Assembly: GCF_011601265.1 (NCBI RefSeq)
Contig: NZ_JAAOLX010000008.1
Location: forward strand, 62,001-126,000
Reading direction: 5' to 3'
DNA from: Iodobacter violaceini
GTDB lineage: Bacteria; Pseudomonadota; Gammaproteobacteria; Burkholderiales; Chitinibacteraceae
Length of the DNA: 64,000 nucleotides
In this document: piece by piece, positions 39,062-49,352 of the stretch
Position numbering within the stretch: the first letter of the stretch is position 1
How the letters are laid out: each line of letters opens with the position of its first letter
Position numbers and translations under genes: made by a program
The notes under the pieces: generated by a model
Told to the model about the DNA's origin: nothing
Seen by the model: only the letters and a program-made list of their open reading frames with translations
Databases searched by the model: none

Positions 39062-39981
39062 TCATGAATATTGTTCTGGCACAGCCACGGGGCTTTTGTG
39101 CTGGGGTTGACCGCGCAATTGCCATCGTAGAAAAAGCACTGGAGAAATTCGGAGCACCAATTTATGTGCGCCACGAAGTGGTTCACAATAAATTTGTGAT
39201 CGAAGATCTTAAGCAAAAAGGCGCGATTTTCGTTGAAGACTTAGCCGATGTGCCTGCAGGCAATACACTGATTTTCTCTGCGCACGGCGTTTCACAAGCC
39301 GTACGCGCTGAAGCAGCTGAACGGGGCCTGACAATTTTTGACGCCACCTGCCCACTGGTCACCAAAGTCCATCTCGAAGTGAAACGCTTAAGAGAGCAAG
39401 GCTTTGAGATCATCATGATCGGCCATAAAGGCCATCCTGAGGTAGAAGGCACCATGGGCCAGGCTCAGGGCGGCATGTATCTGGTTGAAGAAGTCAGCGA
39501 TGTTGTCACTCTGGCTGTTGAGAGCGATAAGCTGGCTTATGTTACCCAGACCACACTCTCTGTGGATGATGCACAAATTGTGATCGACGCCCTGCGCGCG
39601 CGTTTCCCAAATATCGTTGGCCCTAAGAAAGATGATATTTGCTACGCCACCCAGAATCGTCAGGATGCCGTCAAGCATTTAGCCAAAGAAGTCGATGTGG
39701 TTGTGGTTGTTGGATCGCCCAACAGCTCTAACTCTAATCGTCTGCGTGAAGTCGCCGCCAATTTAGGCATCGACTCTTATATGGTCGATAACGCCAGCGA
39801 GCTGAAAGCGGAATGGTTTACCGGCAAAACCAATATCGGCGTGACTGCAGGTGCCTCTGCGCCGGATATCCTGGTTCGTCAGGTGATCGCTCAGGTAGAA
39901 AGCTTTGGCGCGGGTCATATCCGCCAGATGGATGGCATAGAAGAAAACGTCATCTTCTCGCTGCCTAAGGGCTTGGTGTAA
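39058..39981 (+). CDS. ispH: 4-hydroxy-3-methylbut-2-enyl diphosphate reductase
   Basis: 307 residues. The last step of the MEP isoprenoid pathway, with a [4Fe-4S] cluster held by three Cys: [10 protein letters not shown] (first), [13 protein letters not shown] (second) and [10 protein letters not shown] (third). The substrate-binding [11 protein letters not shown] and catalytic Glu region [11 protein letters not shown] are visible. ATG 39058 overlaps the lspA stop (ATGA) and has GGAGA 7 bases upstream; ATG 39064 is a second option. Confidence 0.96.
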   Translation: MIMNIVLAQPRGFCAGVDRAIAIVEKALEKFGAPIYVRHEVVHNKFVIEDLKQKGAIFVEDLADVPAGNTLIFSAHGVSQAVRAEAAERGLTIFDATCPLVTKVHLEVKRLREQGFEIIMIGHKGHPEVEGTMGQAQGGMYLVEEVSDVVTLAVESDKLAYVTQTTLSVDDAQIVIDALRARFPNIVGPKKDDICYATQNRQDAVKHLAKEVDVVVVVGSPNSSNSNRLREVAANLGIDSYMVDNASELKAEWFTGKTNIGVTAGASAPDILVRQVIAQVESFGAGHIRQMDGIEENVIFSLPKGLV

Positions 39982-40020
39982 ACCAGCGATCATTTAATGG
40001 CTTACATCTGTAAAAAAGAT

Positions 40021-40193
40021 CTGCAGATACAGTGCTAAATAAGAACACAGGCGCACAGAGAAAAGAATGACGGTAGTGCAGCAGGCGGGCCTTTACCTCT
40101 GCGAATATTTTGTATGTGGCAACGCATTGCCAGTCAAATTCACTCCTGTTTCTTTGTGCTCTCAATTTCCCCTGATGTTCTCTGTGTCTGCAG
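40021..40193. repeat. Imperfect inverted-repeat element between ispH and ccoI
   Basis: CTGCAGATACAG (40021-40032) and CTGTGTCTGCAG (40182-40193) are reverse complements at 11 of 12 positions. Within the ends, CACAGAGAA (40054-40062) pairs with TTCTCTGTG (40178-40186). The stretch has no gene. It looks like a small dispersed intergenic repeat; a similar CACGGAGTTTCACGGAGAAA stretch occurs near 53030. Confidence 0.45.
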
Positions 40194-40239
40194 ACCTCAG
40201 GGTTAATGTTTTTATCATTTCTAAGGCTGTCCACGCCGC

Positions 40240-42645
40240 ATGATCTCCCGCACCGACTGCTTCCACTGTGGCGAAACGCTAAGCCCAAACGAATCCTTCC
40301 CGATTATTTACCGCCAGACAGAGCAGCCCACCTGCTGTGCCGGATGCCAGGCCGTAGCCAATACCATTATCCAAAGCGGGCTCGACAGCTATTACACTCA
40401 GCGGGATAAACCCGCCGACCGAGCCAAACCGCTGCCTGACGAGCTGCTGGCCCAGCTGAAGCTATTCGATGATGTCAGCTTACAGGCAAGCTTTGTACTC
40501 AATATTGATGCCGATGTACGCGAAGCTGCGCTGATTTTAGAGGGCATCAGCTGCGCGGCCTGTATCTGGCTGAACGAGCGCCATCTTCAGACCTTGCCCG
40601 GTGTACTTTCAGCCAGCATTAACTACAGCAACCACCGCGCCCGCGTACGCTGGGATGAAAAGCAGATTCAGCTCTCCACCATTTTGCAAGCCATTGCGGC
40701 CATCGGCTACCGCGCCCAGCCCTATGATCAGGCAAGACAGGAAGAAGGCTGGCAAAAACAACGCAAAAGTGCACTCTTCCGCCTGTGGGTAGCGGGCTTA
40801 TCCATGATGCAGGTCATGATGTTTTCAGTGCCCGTTTATATGTCTAAAGCAGGCGAGATTGCTCCTGAATGGCTCAACCTGATGAATTGGGCGAGTCTGG
40901 CCCTCACCCTGCCCGTGGTACTTTATTCTGCAACGCCTTTTTATGTTTCAAGCTGGCGCGATTTAAAACGCCGCCGCACCGGCATGGATCTGCCGGTAGC
41001 GATTGGCGTGCTGGCGGCTTTTACAGCCAGCTGCTATACGCTGATCACAGGCCATGGCGAAATCTATTTTGACTCCGTATCCATGTTTGTCTTTCTGTTG
41101 CTCACAGGCCGCTATCTGGAGATGGGTGCAAGGCGCAAAGCCGGTGCAGCCACCGAGCAACTGGTCAAACTGATTCCCGCGTTTGCCCACAAAATAGATG
41201 AGCAAGGCACAAGCGAAGTCACCGTCAACAGCCTGAAGATTGGCGAGCAGATTTTAGTTAAGTCTGGAGAAACCATCCCGGCAGACGGTATTGTCCGCCA
41301 GGGCAGCGGCGAAGTCAGCGAAGCTTTACTGACTGGTGAGAGCCTTGCGGTTCCTAAAACAGCAGGCATGCACGTAACAGGCGGCACGCTCAATCTGGCA
41401 GCGCCCTTGCATATTGAAATCACCCAAATCGGCGAAAACACCCGCCTTGCCGCCATTGTGCGCTTACTGGATCAGGCGCTGGCACAAAAACCCCGCCTTG
41501 CCTTACTGGCAGAGCAGGTATCAGGCTGGTTTATCAGTATTTTATTAGTGACCGCAGCACTGGCATGGCTGTACTGGCATTTGCACGACCCTGTCCATGC
41601 CCTGCCCATCATGGTGGCTGTACTGGTGATTTCATGTCCCTGCGCGCTCGCACTGGCCACCCCGGTTGCCCTGACCGCGGCCACCGGCCACCTGGCTCAG
41701 CTTGGGCTCATGGTGGCACGCAGCCCGGCGCTCGAAACAATGTCACAAATCACGGATGTCATGCTCGACAAAACCGGCACCCTCACTCATGGAGAGCCGC
41801 GGATTCAGCACTATATTGCCAGCCAGAGCACCGAAGAAAACACACGCCGGATTGCCGCATCACTGGAATCAGCCTCGGCCCACCCGCTGGCCCGCGCCTT
41901 TGTGCAGGCCGGTGCGCCACTGGCTCAAGAGATACAAACCTATCCTGGCGGAGGTTTAAGTGGCGTAGTGAATGGGGTGCTTTACTTTATTGGTCATCCT
42001 GAATTTGTAAACCGCCAGTGCGCCATGCTGATGCCCGATGCCATACGGCATGCAGGGGGCAGTCTGGTTGCTATCGCCAGCACAACAGAATGGCTGGGCG
42101 CATTTATTGTGGCGGATACGTTAAGAGCCGATGCGGCAGATGCCATTGCTGCCTTAAGCAAAGCAGGCTTACGCCTGCACCTTGTATCGGGTGATAACAA
42201 CGCTACAGTGCAAGCTCTGGCTTTAAGCATGCATATTGAAAACGCTGTCGGCAGAGCAACACCAGGGGATAAGCTTGCTTACATTAATACACTTCAGCAA
42301 CAGGGCCGTTGTGTATTAATGATTGGTGATGGCGTCAACGATGCCCCCGTTTTAGCAAAGGCAAATGTATCGATGGCAATGGGAGCGGGAGTGGATGTTG
42401 CTCATGCTGCCGGCGATATGGTTTTACTCAACAATCAGCTGGACCGGCTCCCCAAAGCGCTGGCCCTCGCAAAAAAAACCCGCATAATCATCCGCCAGAA
42501 TTTAGCCTGGGCCATTGTTTATAATCTGGCAGCCCTGCCTCTTGCGGTATGCGGCCTGATCACCCCCTGGATTGCAAGCCTTGGCATGGCATGCAGCTCA
42601 CTCCTGGTGGTGCTTAATGCGCTGCGCCTCAGAGGAAAAAACTAA
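40240..42645 (+). CDS. ccoI: Copper-transporting P1B-type ATPase for cbb3 oxidase assembly (CcoI/FixI)
   Basis: 801 residues. The N-terminal Cys-rich region CFHCGETL and CCAGCQAV is typical of CcoI; a metal-binding GISCAACIW domain follows. P-type ATPase features: ALLTGES, the CPCALALATP membrane metal site, DKTGTLT with the phosphorylated Asp, SAHPLA (His-Pro), and GDGVNDAPVL. It exports Cu+ to the periplasmic side for insertion into the CcoN copper site. It is directly followed by ccoS without a gap and sits upstream of ccoNOQP, which identifies it as the oxidase-dedicated pump rather than CopA. Confidence 0.95.
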   Translation: MISRTDCFHCGETLSPNESFPIIYRQTEQPTCCAGCQAVANTIIQSGLDSYYTQRDKPADRAKPLPDELLAQLKLFDDVSLQASFVLNIDADVREAALILEGISCAACIWLNERHLQTLPGVLSASINYSNHRARVRWDEKQIQLSTILQAIAAIGYRAQPYDQARQEEGWQKQRKSALFRLWVAGLSMMQVMMFSVPVYMSKAGEIAPEWLNLMNWASLALTLPVVLYSATPFYVSSWRDLKRRRTGMDLPVAIGVLAAFTASCYTLITGHGEIYFDSVSMFVFLLLTGRYLEMGARRKAGAATEQLVKLIPAFAHKIDEQGTSEVTVNSLKIGEQILVKSGETIPADGIVRQGSGEVSEALLTGESLAVPKTAGMHVTGGTLNLAAPLHIEITQIGENTRLAAIVRLLDQALAQKPRLALLAEQVSGWFISILLVTAALAWLYWHLHDPVHALPIMVAVLVISCPCALALATPVALTAATGHLAQLGLMVARSPALETMSQITDVMLDKTGTLTHGEPRIQHYIASQSTEENTRRIAASLESASAHPLARAFVQAGAPLAQEIQTYPGGGLSGVVNGVLYFIGHPEFVNRQCAMLMPDAIRHAGGSLVAIASTTEWLGAFIVADTLRADAADAIAALSKAGLRLHLVSGDNNATVQALALSMHIENAVGRATPGDKLAYINTLQQQGRCVLMIGDGVNDAPVLAKANVSMAMGAGVDVAHAAGDMVLLNNQLDRLPKALALAKKTRIIIRQNLAWAIVYNLAALPLAVCGLITPWIASLGMACSSLLVVLNALRLRGKN

Positions 42646-42852
42646 ATGGAAAGCCTTTATTTACTTATTCCACTATCGGTCTTGCTGGTTTTTATAATTG
42701 GAATTCTTTTTTGGTGGTCGGTTAAAGGAGGGCAATTTGATGATATGGAGGGGCCTGGCTGGCAGATTTTGCAAGATGATGACAGCATGCTCGTAGAGAA
42801 AAGTTCCTCTGACGAAAGAAAAAACAAGGAATTAAAGTCTGACGGGGTGTAA
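42646..42852 (+). CDS. ccoS: cbb3-type oxidase assembly protein CcoS
   Basis: 68 residues: one N-terminal membrane helix (LYLLIPLSVLLVFIIGILFWW) followed by the CcoS signature VKGGQFDDMEGPGW and an acidic tail. Required for cofactor insertion into cbb3 oxidase. It starts at the base after the ccoI stop. Confidence 0.94.
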   Translation: MESLYLLIPLSVLLVFIIGILFWWSVKGGQFDDMEGPGWQILQDDDSMLVEKSSSDERKNKELKSDGV

Positions 42853-42876
42853 AATGCCGCGATCTGACGAAAGGCA

Positions 42877-42890
42877 TTGATGTTCGTCAA
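42877..42890 (+). promoter_or_regulatory. FNR/ANR-type site upstream of ccoN
   Basis: TTGATGTTCGTCAA differs from the FNR consensus TTGAT-N4-ATCAA at one base. A TAAAGT at 42913-42918 could serve as -10 element; this would place the site about 41 bases before the start of transcription, the class II activator position. It lies 172 bases ahead of the ccoN start codon. ccoNOQP operons are commonly induced by FNR-type proteins at low oxygen. Confidence 0.65.
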
Positions 42891-43061
42891 TAAGACCGCC
42901 TGCTGAAGCAGCTAAAGTTCAGTTGGCATAATTACATAAGAAATATTCACAACCAGCAAAAAGCCAGCTTTTCCTTACAACTGGCTAAATGCAGGCAGGT
43001 TGTACATTTTTCAAGTCCAAATTTTCAAAGTCCAAGCTGTTGGAGATCAATCGGAGCTCGC

Positions 43062-44483
43062 ATGGAACACCAAGGTACATACAACTACAAAGTGGTGCGG
43101 CAATTTGCCATCATGACAGTCATTTGGGGGATTGTCGGGATGCTGGTTGGCGTGATCATCGCTGCCCAGATGTACTGGCCAGAACTTAATTTTGGCCCCT
43201 ACTTTCACTTCGGGCGCTTACGTCCTCTGCATACTAACGCAGTTATTTTTGCGTTTGGTGGCTGCGGATTATTTGCAACGTCTTACTACGTGGTTCAGCG
43301 CACCTGTAATGTGCGTCTGATCTCCGACAAGCTCGCCGCCTTCCATTTCTGGGGCTGGCAGCTGGTGATCGTTTTAGCCGCCGTTACCTTACCGATGGGC
43401 TTAACCCGCGGTAAAGAATACGCAGAGCTGGAATGGCCAATCACCTGGCTGATCGCAGTGATCTGGGTGGCCTACGCGATTGTGTTCTTTGGCACGATTG
43501 CCAAACGCAAAGTGAAGCATATTTATGTAGCCAACTGGTTCTACGGCGCATTTATTCTTGCTGTAGCGCTGCTGCACATTGTGAACGGTCTGGCGATTCC
43601 TGTATCGGCAACAAAGTCTTACTCCGTTTACTCTGGCGCAATTGATGCCATGGTGCAATGGTGGTACGGCCACAATGCCGTAGGCTTCTTCCTGACCGCT
43701 GGTTTCCTTGGCATGATGTACTACTTTGTGCCCAAGCAAGCAGGCCGTCCGGTTTACTCTTATCGCCTGTCAGTCGTTCACTTTTGGGCACTGTGCTTTA
43801 CCTATATGTGGGCTGGCCCTCACCACCTGCACTACACCGCACTGCCAGACTGGACACAGTCGCTGGGTATGGTGTTCTCCCTGATTCTGCTGGCACCAAG
43901 CTGGGGCGGTATGATCAACGGGATTATGACACTGTCTGGTGCATGGCATAAGCTGCGTACCGATCCAATCCTGAAGTTCCTGGTTACTGCGCTGTCGTTC
44001 TACGGCATGTCCACTTTTGAAGGCCCGATGATGGCGATCAAAACAGTGAACGCACTGTCGCACTACACAGACTGGACGGTAGGTCACGTTCACTCCGGCG
44101 CTTTGGGCTGGGTGGCAATGATTACTATCGGTTCGATTTACTACCTCATCCCGCGCCTCTTTAATAAAGAAGAAATGTACTCGGTCAAACTGATCGATAC
44201 CCACTTCTGGATTGCAACGATTGGCGTCGTGCTTTACATCTCATCCATGTGGATTGCCGGTGTAACGCAAGGCTTGATGTGGCGTGCAGTAAATACAGAC
44301 GGCACTTTAACTTATGCCTTTATTGATTCAGTTAAAGCATCGTATCCGTATTACTTTATCCGCTTCTTAGGTGGCCTGTGCTTCTTGTCGGGCATGTTAT
44401 TAATGCTTTACAACGTGCTGCGTACCGTTTTCTCGGGCCAAGCCGTCGATGCCAAAATTCCGGCCATCGCTCAACACGCCTGA
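43062..44483 (+). CDS. ccoN: cbb3-type cytochrome c oxidase subunit I
   Basis: 473 residues, 12 membrane helices. The haem-copper catalytic subunit, with His ligands in [14 protein letters not shown] (low-spin haem), [13 protein letters not shown] (CuB), [13 protein letters not shown] (CuB His pair) and [15 protein letters not shown] (haem ligands). C-type high-affinity oxidase reducing O2 to water at low oxygen. It has a 209-base leader holding the FNR-like site. Confidence 0.97.
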   Translation: MEHQGTYNYKVVRQFAIMTVIWGIVGMLVGVIIAAQMYWPELNFGPYFHFGRLRPLHTNAVIFAFGGCGLFATSYYVVQRTCNVRLISDKLAAFHFWGWQLVIVLAAVTLPMGLTRGKEYAELEWPITWLIAVIWVAYAIVFFGTIAKRKVKHIYVANWFYGAFILAVALLHIVNGLAIPVSATKSYSVYSGAIDAMVQWWYGHNAVGFFLTAGFLGMMYYFVPKQAGRPVYSYRLSVVHFWALCFTYMWAGPHHLHYTALPDWTQSLGMVFSLILLAPSWGGMINGIMTLSGAWHKLRTDPILKFLVTALSFYGMSTFEGPMMAIKTVNALSHYTDWTVGHVHSGALGWVAMITIGSIYYLIPRLFNKEEMYSVKLIDTHFWIATIGVVLYISSMWIAGVTQGLMWRAVNTDGTLTYAFIDSVKASYPYYFIRFLGGLCFLSGMLLMLYNVLRTVFSGQAVDAKIPAIAQHA

Positions 44484-44501
44484 CCGAAGGGAGAGAAAAC
44501 C

Positions 44502-45128
44502 ATGAAAAACTTTATGAACCAGCTGCAAAAGCGGGTTGAAGAAAACGTTGCGTTCTTAATCATCCTCACCCTGATTACGCTCAGTATCGCGATGCTGGTT
44601 GAAATCTTACCGCTGATGTTCAGCAATTCAACCACCAAGCCTATTGATGGCGTTAAGCCATACTCTGCACTGGCTTTAGCCGGGCGTGATGTTTACATTC
44701 GTGAAGGTTGCTACAACTGCCACTCACAAATGATCCGCCCTTTCCGTGCAGAAACCGAGCGCTATGGTCATTACTCGGTAGCAGGTGAATCTGTTTACGA
44801 TCGTCCGTTCCAATGGGGATCTAAGCGTACAGGACCGGATCTGGCTCGTGTAGGTGCGCGTTACTCGGATGAATGGCATCGTGCTCACCTGATGAATCCA
44901 CGTGATGTAGTGCCTGAATCCAATATGCCTGCTTTCCCGTGGCTTGCTGCCAATAAAGTAGACGCGGCCATTATGCCCGCCAAACTTAAGGCACTAAAGA
45001 CACTGGGCACACCCTATACCGATGCTGAAATTGCAGACTCTGTTAAAGCTGTAGAAGGCAAAACAGAAATGGAAGCTGTGATTTTCTACCTGCAGGGTTT
45101 GGGTCTTGCGCTCAAAAACAAAAGGTAA
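44502..45128 (+). CDS. ccoO: cbb3-type cytochrome c oxidase subunit II (mono-haem)
   Basis: 208 residues. An N-terminal membrane anchor ([20 protein letters not shown]) and a periplasmic domain with one c-haem site CYNCH ([15 protein letters not shown]). The axial Met is probably in ESNMPAFPW. It passes electrons from CcoP to CcoN. It starts 18 bases after ccoN with GGGAG ahead. Confidence 0.97.
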   Translation: MKNFMNQLQKRVEENVAFLIILTLITLSIAMLVEILPLMFSNSTTKPIDGVKPYSALALAGRDVYIREGCYNCHSQMIRPFRAETERYGHYSVAGESVYDRPFQWGSKRTGPDLARVGARYSDEWHRAHLMNPRDVVPESNMPAFPWLAANKVDAAIMPAKLKALKTLGTPYTDAEIADSVKAVEGKTEMEAVIFYLQGLGLALKNKR

Positions 45129-45134
45129 TTCATC

Positions 45135-45302
45135 ATGGAAATGCTCAACGATCTGCGGGTTTTATCAACCGTAGTCAGCTTTATCTGCTTTGTAGGCATC
45201 CTTGTATGGGCCTGCAGCAAAAACAGCAAAGCATCCTTTGATGAAGCAGCGCAGCTGCCATTCCTTGACGATGATCTGCCCTCATCAAACAAAACCTCCT
45301 GA
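45135..45302 (+). CDS. ccoQ: cbb3-type oxidase small subunit CcoQ
   Basis: 55 residues: MEMLNDLRVLSTVVSFICF, a single membrane helix through GILVWACSK, then a polar acidic tail (PFLDDDLPSSNKTS). It lies between ccoO and ccoP where FixQ/CcoQ is expected. GGTAA lies about 9 bases upstream. CcoQ stabilises the complex. Confidence 0.9.
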   Translation: MEMLNDLRVLSTVVSFICFVGILVWACSKNSKASFDEAAQLPFLDDDLPSSNKTS

Positions 45303-45321
45303 TTTCTAGAGGATATAAAAA

Positions 45322-46230
45322 ATGACAGATTTTCAAAGTATCTTTTGGGATTATTGGATCGCGATCATTGTGATCGGCGGTATTGTGGCAATGACTTTGC
45401 TCTTAATGAGCCAGGGTGTTGTTAAGCTTAAGAAAGGTGAAAATGCCGAAGTAACCGGCCACAAATGGGATGGTGATTTAGAAGAATACAACAACCCGCT
45501 GCCTGGCTGGTGGGTCATGATGTTCTATATGACCATTGTATTTGGCGCGGTTTACCTTGTACTCTACCCAGGTATCTGGGGTGGTTTGTGGAAATGGACC
45601 TCGGACAATCAGTACGGCAAAGAAGTGGTTCAGGCTAATTCCAAGTACCAGGGCCTGTACGACAAGTATTCCAAAATGCCGATTGCCGCTGTTGCACAGA
45701 ATCAGGAAGCCAAGGACATGGGTAAACGCCTGTTCCTGACTTATTGTATCCAGTGTCACGGTGCTGATGCACGCGGTGCCAAGGGCTTCCCGAATCTGAC
45801 TGATGGCGACTGGCTCTACGGCGGCTCACCAGAAAAAATCCTGGAAACCATTGCTAACGGCCGTCATGGTCAAATGCCGGCATGGGGCGCTGTACTGGGC
45901 GAAGAGAAAGTGAAAGACGTTGCCAACTATGTACTGCAGCTGGCGGGCAAACCACGTAATGAACTTCGTGCCAGCCGTGGCGCGGAAACCTTCAAGCAAA
46001 CCTGTGTGGCTTGTCACGGTGCAGAGGGCAAGGGCAATCAGGACTTGGGTGCACCTAACCTGACTGACAATACATGGCTCTATGGCGGCTCTGAAGCAGC
46101 AATCATTGAAACGGTGACCAATGGTCGCAGTAATGTGATGCCTGCATGGAAAGACTTCCTGGGAGATGCCAAAGTGCATTTACTGGCTGGCTACGTTTAT
46201 GGCCTTTCAAATAACGGAAAAGCAAAGTAA
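45322..46230 (+). CDS. ccoP: cbb3-type cytochrome c oxidase subunit III (di-haem)
   Basis: 302 residues. Two N-terminal membrane helices (IAIIVIGGIVAMTLLLM and WWVMMFYMTIVFGAVYLVL), the GHKWDGDLEEYNNPLPGWW CcoP signature, and two c-haem sites, CIQCH and CVACH, each followed by a NLTD-WLYGGS repeat and a Met ligand (GQMPAWG, NVMPAWK). Entry point of electrons from soluble cytochrome c or the bc1 complex. A terminator follows. Confidence 0.97.
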   Translation: MTDFQSIFWDYWIAIIVIGGIVAMTLLLMSQGVVKLKKGENAEVTGHKWDGDLEEYNNPLPGWWVMMFYMTIVFGAVYLVLYPGIWGGLWKWTSDNQYGKEVVQANSKYQGLYDKYSKMPIAAVAQNQEAKDMGKRLFLTYCIQCHGADARGAKGFPNLTDGDWLYGGSPEKILETIANGRHGQMPAWGAVLGEEKVKDVANYVLQLAGKPRNELRASRGAETFKQTCVACHGAEGKGNQDLGAPNLTDNTWLYGGSEAAIIETVTNGRSNVMPAWKDFLGDAKVHLLAGYVYGLSNNGKAK

Positions 46231-46287
46231 ACATGCAGACCGGAGTGTCCTTGCAAAATAGCGCAAAGACACTCACAAAACACCACT

Positions 46288-46317
46288 AAAACGGGCGGGG
46301 AATATCCCGCCCGTTTT
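46288..46317 (+). terminator. Rho-independent terminator after ccoP
   Basis: A stem AAAACGGGCGGG (46288-46299) with CCCGCCCGTTTT (46306-46317), six-base loop, and T-run. It separates ccoNOQP from ccoG-ccoH. Confidence 0.9.
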
Positions 46318-46381
46318 TCCTTGATCGAAATCTTTTGCATACTAGTTCATGCAAAGCGTTTTGCCAGGAGCAGGTAAGAAA

Positions 46382-47818
46382 ATGAGTAAAAAGTTACGTG
46401 ATATTCCCGTCACCGTCATCAAAGACGATGGCGAATACGAAGAAATCCATCTTTACAGCAAGCATAAAAAAATCTACCCGCGCTGGGTTAATGGCTTGTT
46501 TAATCGCTGGCGCATTCTGTTTGTTGTGATCACTCAGCTTTTCTTCTACGGCATGCCATGGCTGCAAATGAATGGCCGTCAGGCACTGCTCTTTAACATT
46601 ACCGAGCACACTTTTTATATCTACGGCTTTGTTTTCCTGCCGCAAGACTTTATTTACCTCACCGCCCTCTTACTTTGCTCTGCCCTGGGTTTGTTTGCCT
46701 GGACCACGGCCGGGGGACGGCTATGGTGCGGTTATGCCTGTCCGCAAACGGTTTACACCGAAATATTTCTCTGGATAGAGAAATGGGTTGAGGGCGATCG
46801 CATGGCGCGTATCAAGCTTGACAATGGTCCAGCCACAACAAACAAAATACGGAAGAAAACACTCAAACACAGCCTGTGGATTTTACTTTCCCTCTGGACA
46901 GGGTTTACCTTTGTTGGTTATTTCACCCCTATTCGCTCACTCTGGGGCGAGATCATGCAACTTGGTCTTGGCCCATGGGAAACCTTCTGGGTATTTTTCT
47001 ATGCCTTTGCCACCTATGGCAATGCCGGCTGGATGCGTGAGCAGGTCTGCAAATATATGTGTCCCTATGCCCGCTTTCAAAGCACCATGTTTGATGCGGA
47101 CACCTTAATTATTTCTTACGACGCAGAACGGGGTGATGCACGCGGCAGCCGTAAAAAAGGCACAGATTACAAAGCAGCCGGTTTAGGCGACTGCATCGAT
47201 TGCACAGTATGCGTGCAGGTTTGCCCTGTCGGCATCGACATCCGCAACGGCTTGCAATACGAATGTATTGGTTGTGCTGCCTGTATTGATGCCTGCGATG
47301 AAATTATGGATAAGATGCAATATCCGCGCGGGCTGATTCGCTACACCACCGAAAATGCGCTGGAGCACAAATACCCTGAACGCGACATCATCAAAAAAAT
47401 CACCCGCCCCAGAGTCATCATGTATCTGCTGGTATTGCTCATTGTACTGGGCACAACCATTGGCTCTTTAGTCTTGCGTAAACCGATTAAAGTGAATATC
47501 TCACGGGATCGCGTTGCCATGGTCAGAGAGGCCGAGGATGGCTGGCTGGAAAACAGCTACCGTTTGCAAATTCAAAATGCGGATGAAAAAGCCCACAGCT
47601 ATATCATCACGACGGATGGCCTGCCCGGATCAAGAACTATTATCGAAGGCACAGGTCAAATTTTTGTACCTGCCACCGGCAGCCAGGATATTGGCGTACG
47701 CATTCAGGTAGACCCTGGCAAAGCGGGCCCTGGCGGGCATGAAATGCACTTCATTATTACGGCCAGCGACAACCCAGCCATTCAAACACGCGAAAAATCC
47801 AGCTTTATAGGACGATAA
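46382..47818 (+). CDS. ccoG: cbb3 oxidase accessory protein CcoG (FixG/RdxA, polyferredoxin)
   Basis: 478 residues. Several membrane helices (TQLFFYGMPWLQ, FIYLTALLLCSALGLFAWT, RVIMYLLVLLIVLGTTIG). The CGYACPQTVYTEIF motif and MCPYARFQSTMFD precede two ferredoxin-type cluster sites, CIDCTVCVQVCPVGIDIR and CIGCAACIDACDEIM. The C-terminal part is an Ig-like domain. It is proposed to reduce copper for the oxidase. ATG 46382 has AGGAG and AGGTAAG upstream; an ATG at 46349 is less likely. TTGATCGAAATCTT at 46321 is only half an FNR site. Confidence 0.95.
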   Translation: MSKKLRDIPVTVIKDDGEYEEIHLYSKHKKIYPRWVNGLFNRWRILFVVITQLFFYGMPWLQMNGRQALLFNITEHTFYIYGFVFLPQDFIYLTALLLCSALGLFAWTTAGGRLWCGYACPQTVYTEIFLWIEKWVEGDRMARIKLDNGPATTNKIRKKTLKHSLWILLSLWTGFTFVGYFTPIRSLWGEIMQLGLGPWETFWVFFYAFATYGNAGWMREQVCKYMCPYARFQSTMFDADTLIISYDAERGDARGSRKKGTDYKAAGLGDCIDCTVCVQVCPVGIDIRNGLQYECIGCAACIDACDEIMDKMQYPRGLIRYTTENALEHKYPERDIIKKITRPRVIMYLLVLLIVLGTTIGSLVLRKPIKVNISRDRVAMVREAEDGWLENSYRLQIQNADEKAHSYIITTDGLPGSRTIIEGTGQIFVPATGSQDIGVRIQVDPGKAGPGGHEMHFIITASDNPAIQTREKSSFIGR

Positions 47819-47819
47819 G

Positions 47820-48323
47820 ATGCAAAAAGATCCAATGGAAAATCAGCCCTGGTATAAACATCGCCATGTGTGGCTGCTGATTCTTTTTCCTGTTGTTGCC
47901 GTAATTGGTGGCATCAATATGTTTTATCAGGCTATCAAAACAGATGATGGTCTGGTGAGCGATGACTATTACAAAGAAGGCCAGGAAATCAACAGCCAGA
48001 TTCACCGGGATACCAAAGCCACTACGCTGGGCCTGAGCGGCCAGCTGATGTTGGGCGAAGATGGTAAATCAATCCGCATTCAGCTCAATAAAATGGTTAA
48101 AGATGATCTGGTGCTTAAACTTATGCACCCTACCCGTGCAGGCAAGGATCAAACCATTATCCTGACCAGACAAGCGCCGCAGTTTTATGTAGGCAAACTG
48201 GAAAACGCACTCACCCAACCCCGCTGGCAGGTTGAGTTAAGTGATACAACCCGGCAGTGGCGCTTAAAAGCAGAGTGGAAAATCAGTGATGCCGAGGCAT
48301 TACAGCTTAGCCCCGCGTTGTAA
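47820..48323 (+). CDS. ccoH: FixH-family protein of the cbb3 locus
   Basis: 167 residues. One N-terminal membrane helix (VWLLILFPVVAVIGGINMFYQ) followed by the FixH hallmark LVSDDYYKEGQEINSQI, and a periplasmic beta-rich domain. It assists assembly or stability of the cbb3 complex. It starts one base after the ccoG stop; an ATG at 47835 is an alternative start. Confidence 0.93.
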   Translation: MQKDPMENQPWYKHRHVWLLILFPVVAVIGGINMFYQAIKTDDGLVSDDYYKEGQEINSQIHRDTKATTLGLSGQLMLGEDGKSIRIQLNKMVKDDLVLKLMHPTRAGKDQTIILTRQAPQFYVGKLENALTQPRWQVELSDTTRQWRLKAEWKISDAEALQLSPAL

Positions 48324-48335
48324 GATTCGCCCTTC

Positions 48336-48369
48336 AAAAAAAGCCCGTTTAAATAAACGGGCTTTTTTT
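48336..48369. terminator. Strong terminator after ccoH
   Basis: A 16-bp perfect stem (48336-48351 with 48354-48369, core AAGCCCGTTTA) with A-run before and T-run after. It ends the cbb3 locus. Confidence 0.92.
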
Positions 48370-48608
48370 ATACTGGTCGTCATACTTCAGCAAAGAACAG
48401 ATTTTATTAAATTACAGTTATCGGAAATATAAAACAGATTTGGTGTAAATTAAAAACTGATCAACATACACTAAAGCATCAGCCCGCTGTCATTATCTGA
48501 CGCAAACTGCTTCAACAGTTGCAGTGGCATGAAACGACCTGCTGGCTATTTCGAGCCGCCTGCTTATTGCGCGACCCGCTCTTCGCCTTACTTGCTTCAG
48601 GAGCAAAT

Positions 48609-49352
48609 ATGAATATTGCAGACATCCGGCGCAAGGCGTTTGCCATGCCACTGACCAACCCCGCTTTTCCACCGGGGCCTTACAAATTTGTAAACCGCGA
48701 ATACCTGATTGTGACCTACCGCACTGATCCGGATGCACTGCGTGCCATATTGCCTGAGCCGCTCAGCTTTGATGTACCTGTGGTGAAATATGAATTTATC
48801 CGTATGCCAGACAGCTCCGGCTTTGGAGACTATACCGAATCGGGCCAGGTGATTCCTGTTCAGTTTGAAGGTAAGCCTGGTGGCTATGTGCATTCAATGT
48901 ATTTAAATGCAGAGGCTCCGATTGCCGGTGGCCGCGAGCTGTGGGGCTTTCCTAAAAAGCTCGCCTCGCCTTCACTTTCCGTCGATAAAAACACCTACCT
49001 TGGCACACTGGACTATGGCCCTGTACGCGTGGTCACCGCCACCATGGGCTATAAATATCAGGCTTTAGATCATGCCAAAGTGAGGGAAAGCCTGCTGGCG
49101 GCCAATTATCTGCTAAAGATTATTCCGCATGTGGATGGCAGCCCGCGAATTTGCGAATTAGTTCGCTACTATCTGGAAGACGTAACTGTAAAAGGCGCAT
49201 GGACAGGCCCTGCCGCCATCGAGCTGGCACAACATGCCCTGGCACCTGTTGCACAATTGCCCGTACTTGAGGTGCTCAGCGGCACCCATATTCTGGCTGA
49301 TCTCACCCTCGGAATGGGCAGTGTGGTGTACGACTATCTGGCGGCTCAATAA
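48609..49352 (+). CDS. Acetoacetate decarboxylase-family protein
   Basis: 247 residues. The family signature with the Schiff-base lysine is [14 protein letters not shown] (K116, with neighbour K117 that lowers its pKa in known Adc). Other marks: [34 protein letters not shown]. True acetoacetate decarboxylases make acetone and CO2; relatives with the same lysine catalyse aldol or dehydration reactions. ATG 48609 has AGGAG 5-6 bases ahead. It lies 133 bases before the hydroxylase/desaturase/KAS cluster in the same direction; a functional link is possible but unproven. Confidence 0.9.
   Translation: MNIADIRRKAFAMPLTNPAFPPGPYKFVNREYLIVTYRTDPDALRAILPEPLSFDVPVVKYEFIRMPDSSGFGDYTESGQVIPVQFEGKPGGYVHSMYLNAEAPIAGGRELWGFPKKLASPSLSVDKNTYLGTLDYGPVRVVTATMGYKYQALDHAKVRESLLAANYLLKIIPHVDGSPRICELVRYYLEDVTVKGAWTGPAAIELAQHALAPVAQLPVLEVLSGTHILADLTLGMGSVVYDYLAAQ

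Noticed and set aside
46321-46334. FNR-like site TTGATCGAAATCTT ahead of ccoG
   Set aside because: Only the left half matches the consensus, and no -10 element is seen at the right distance.
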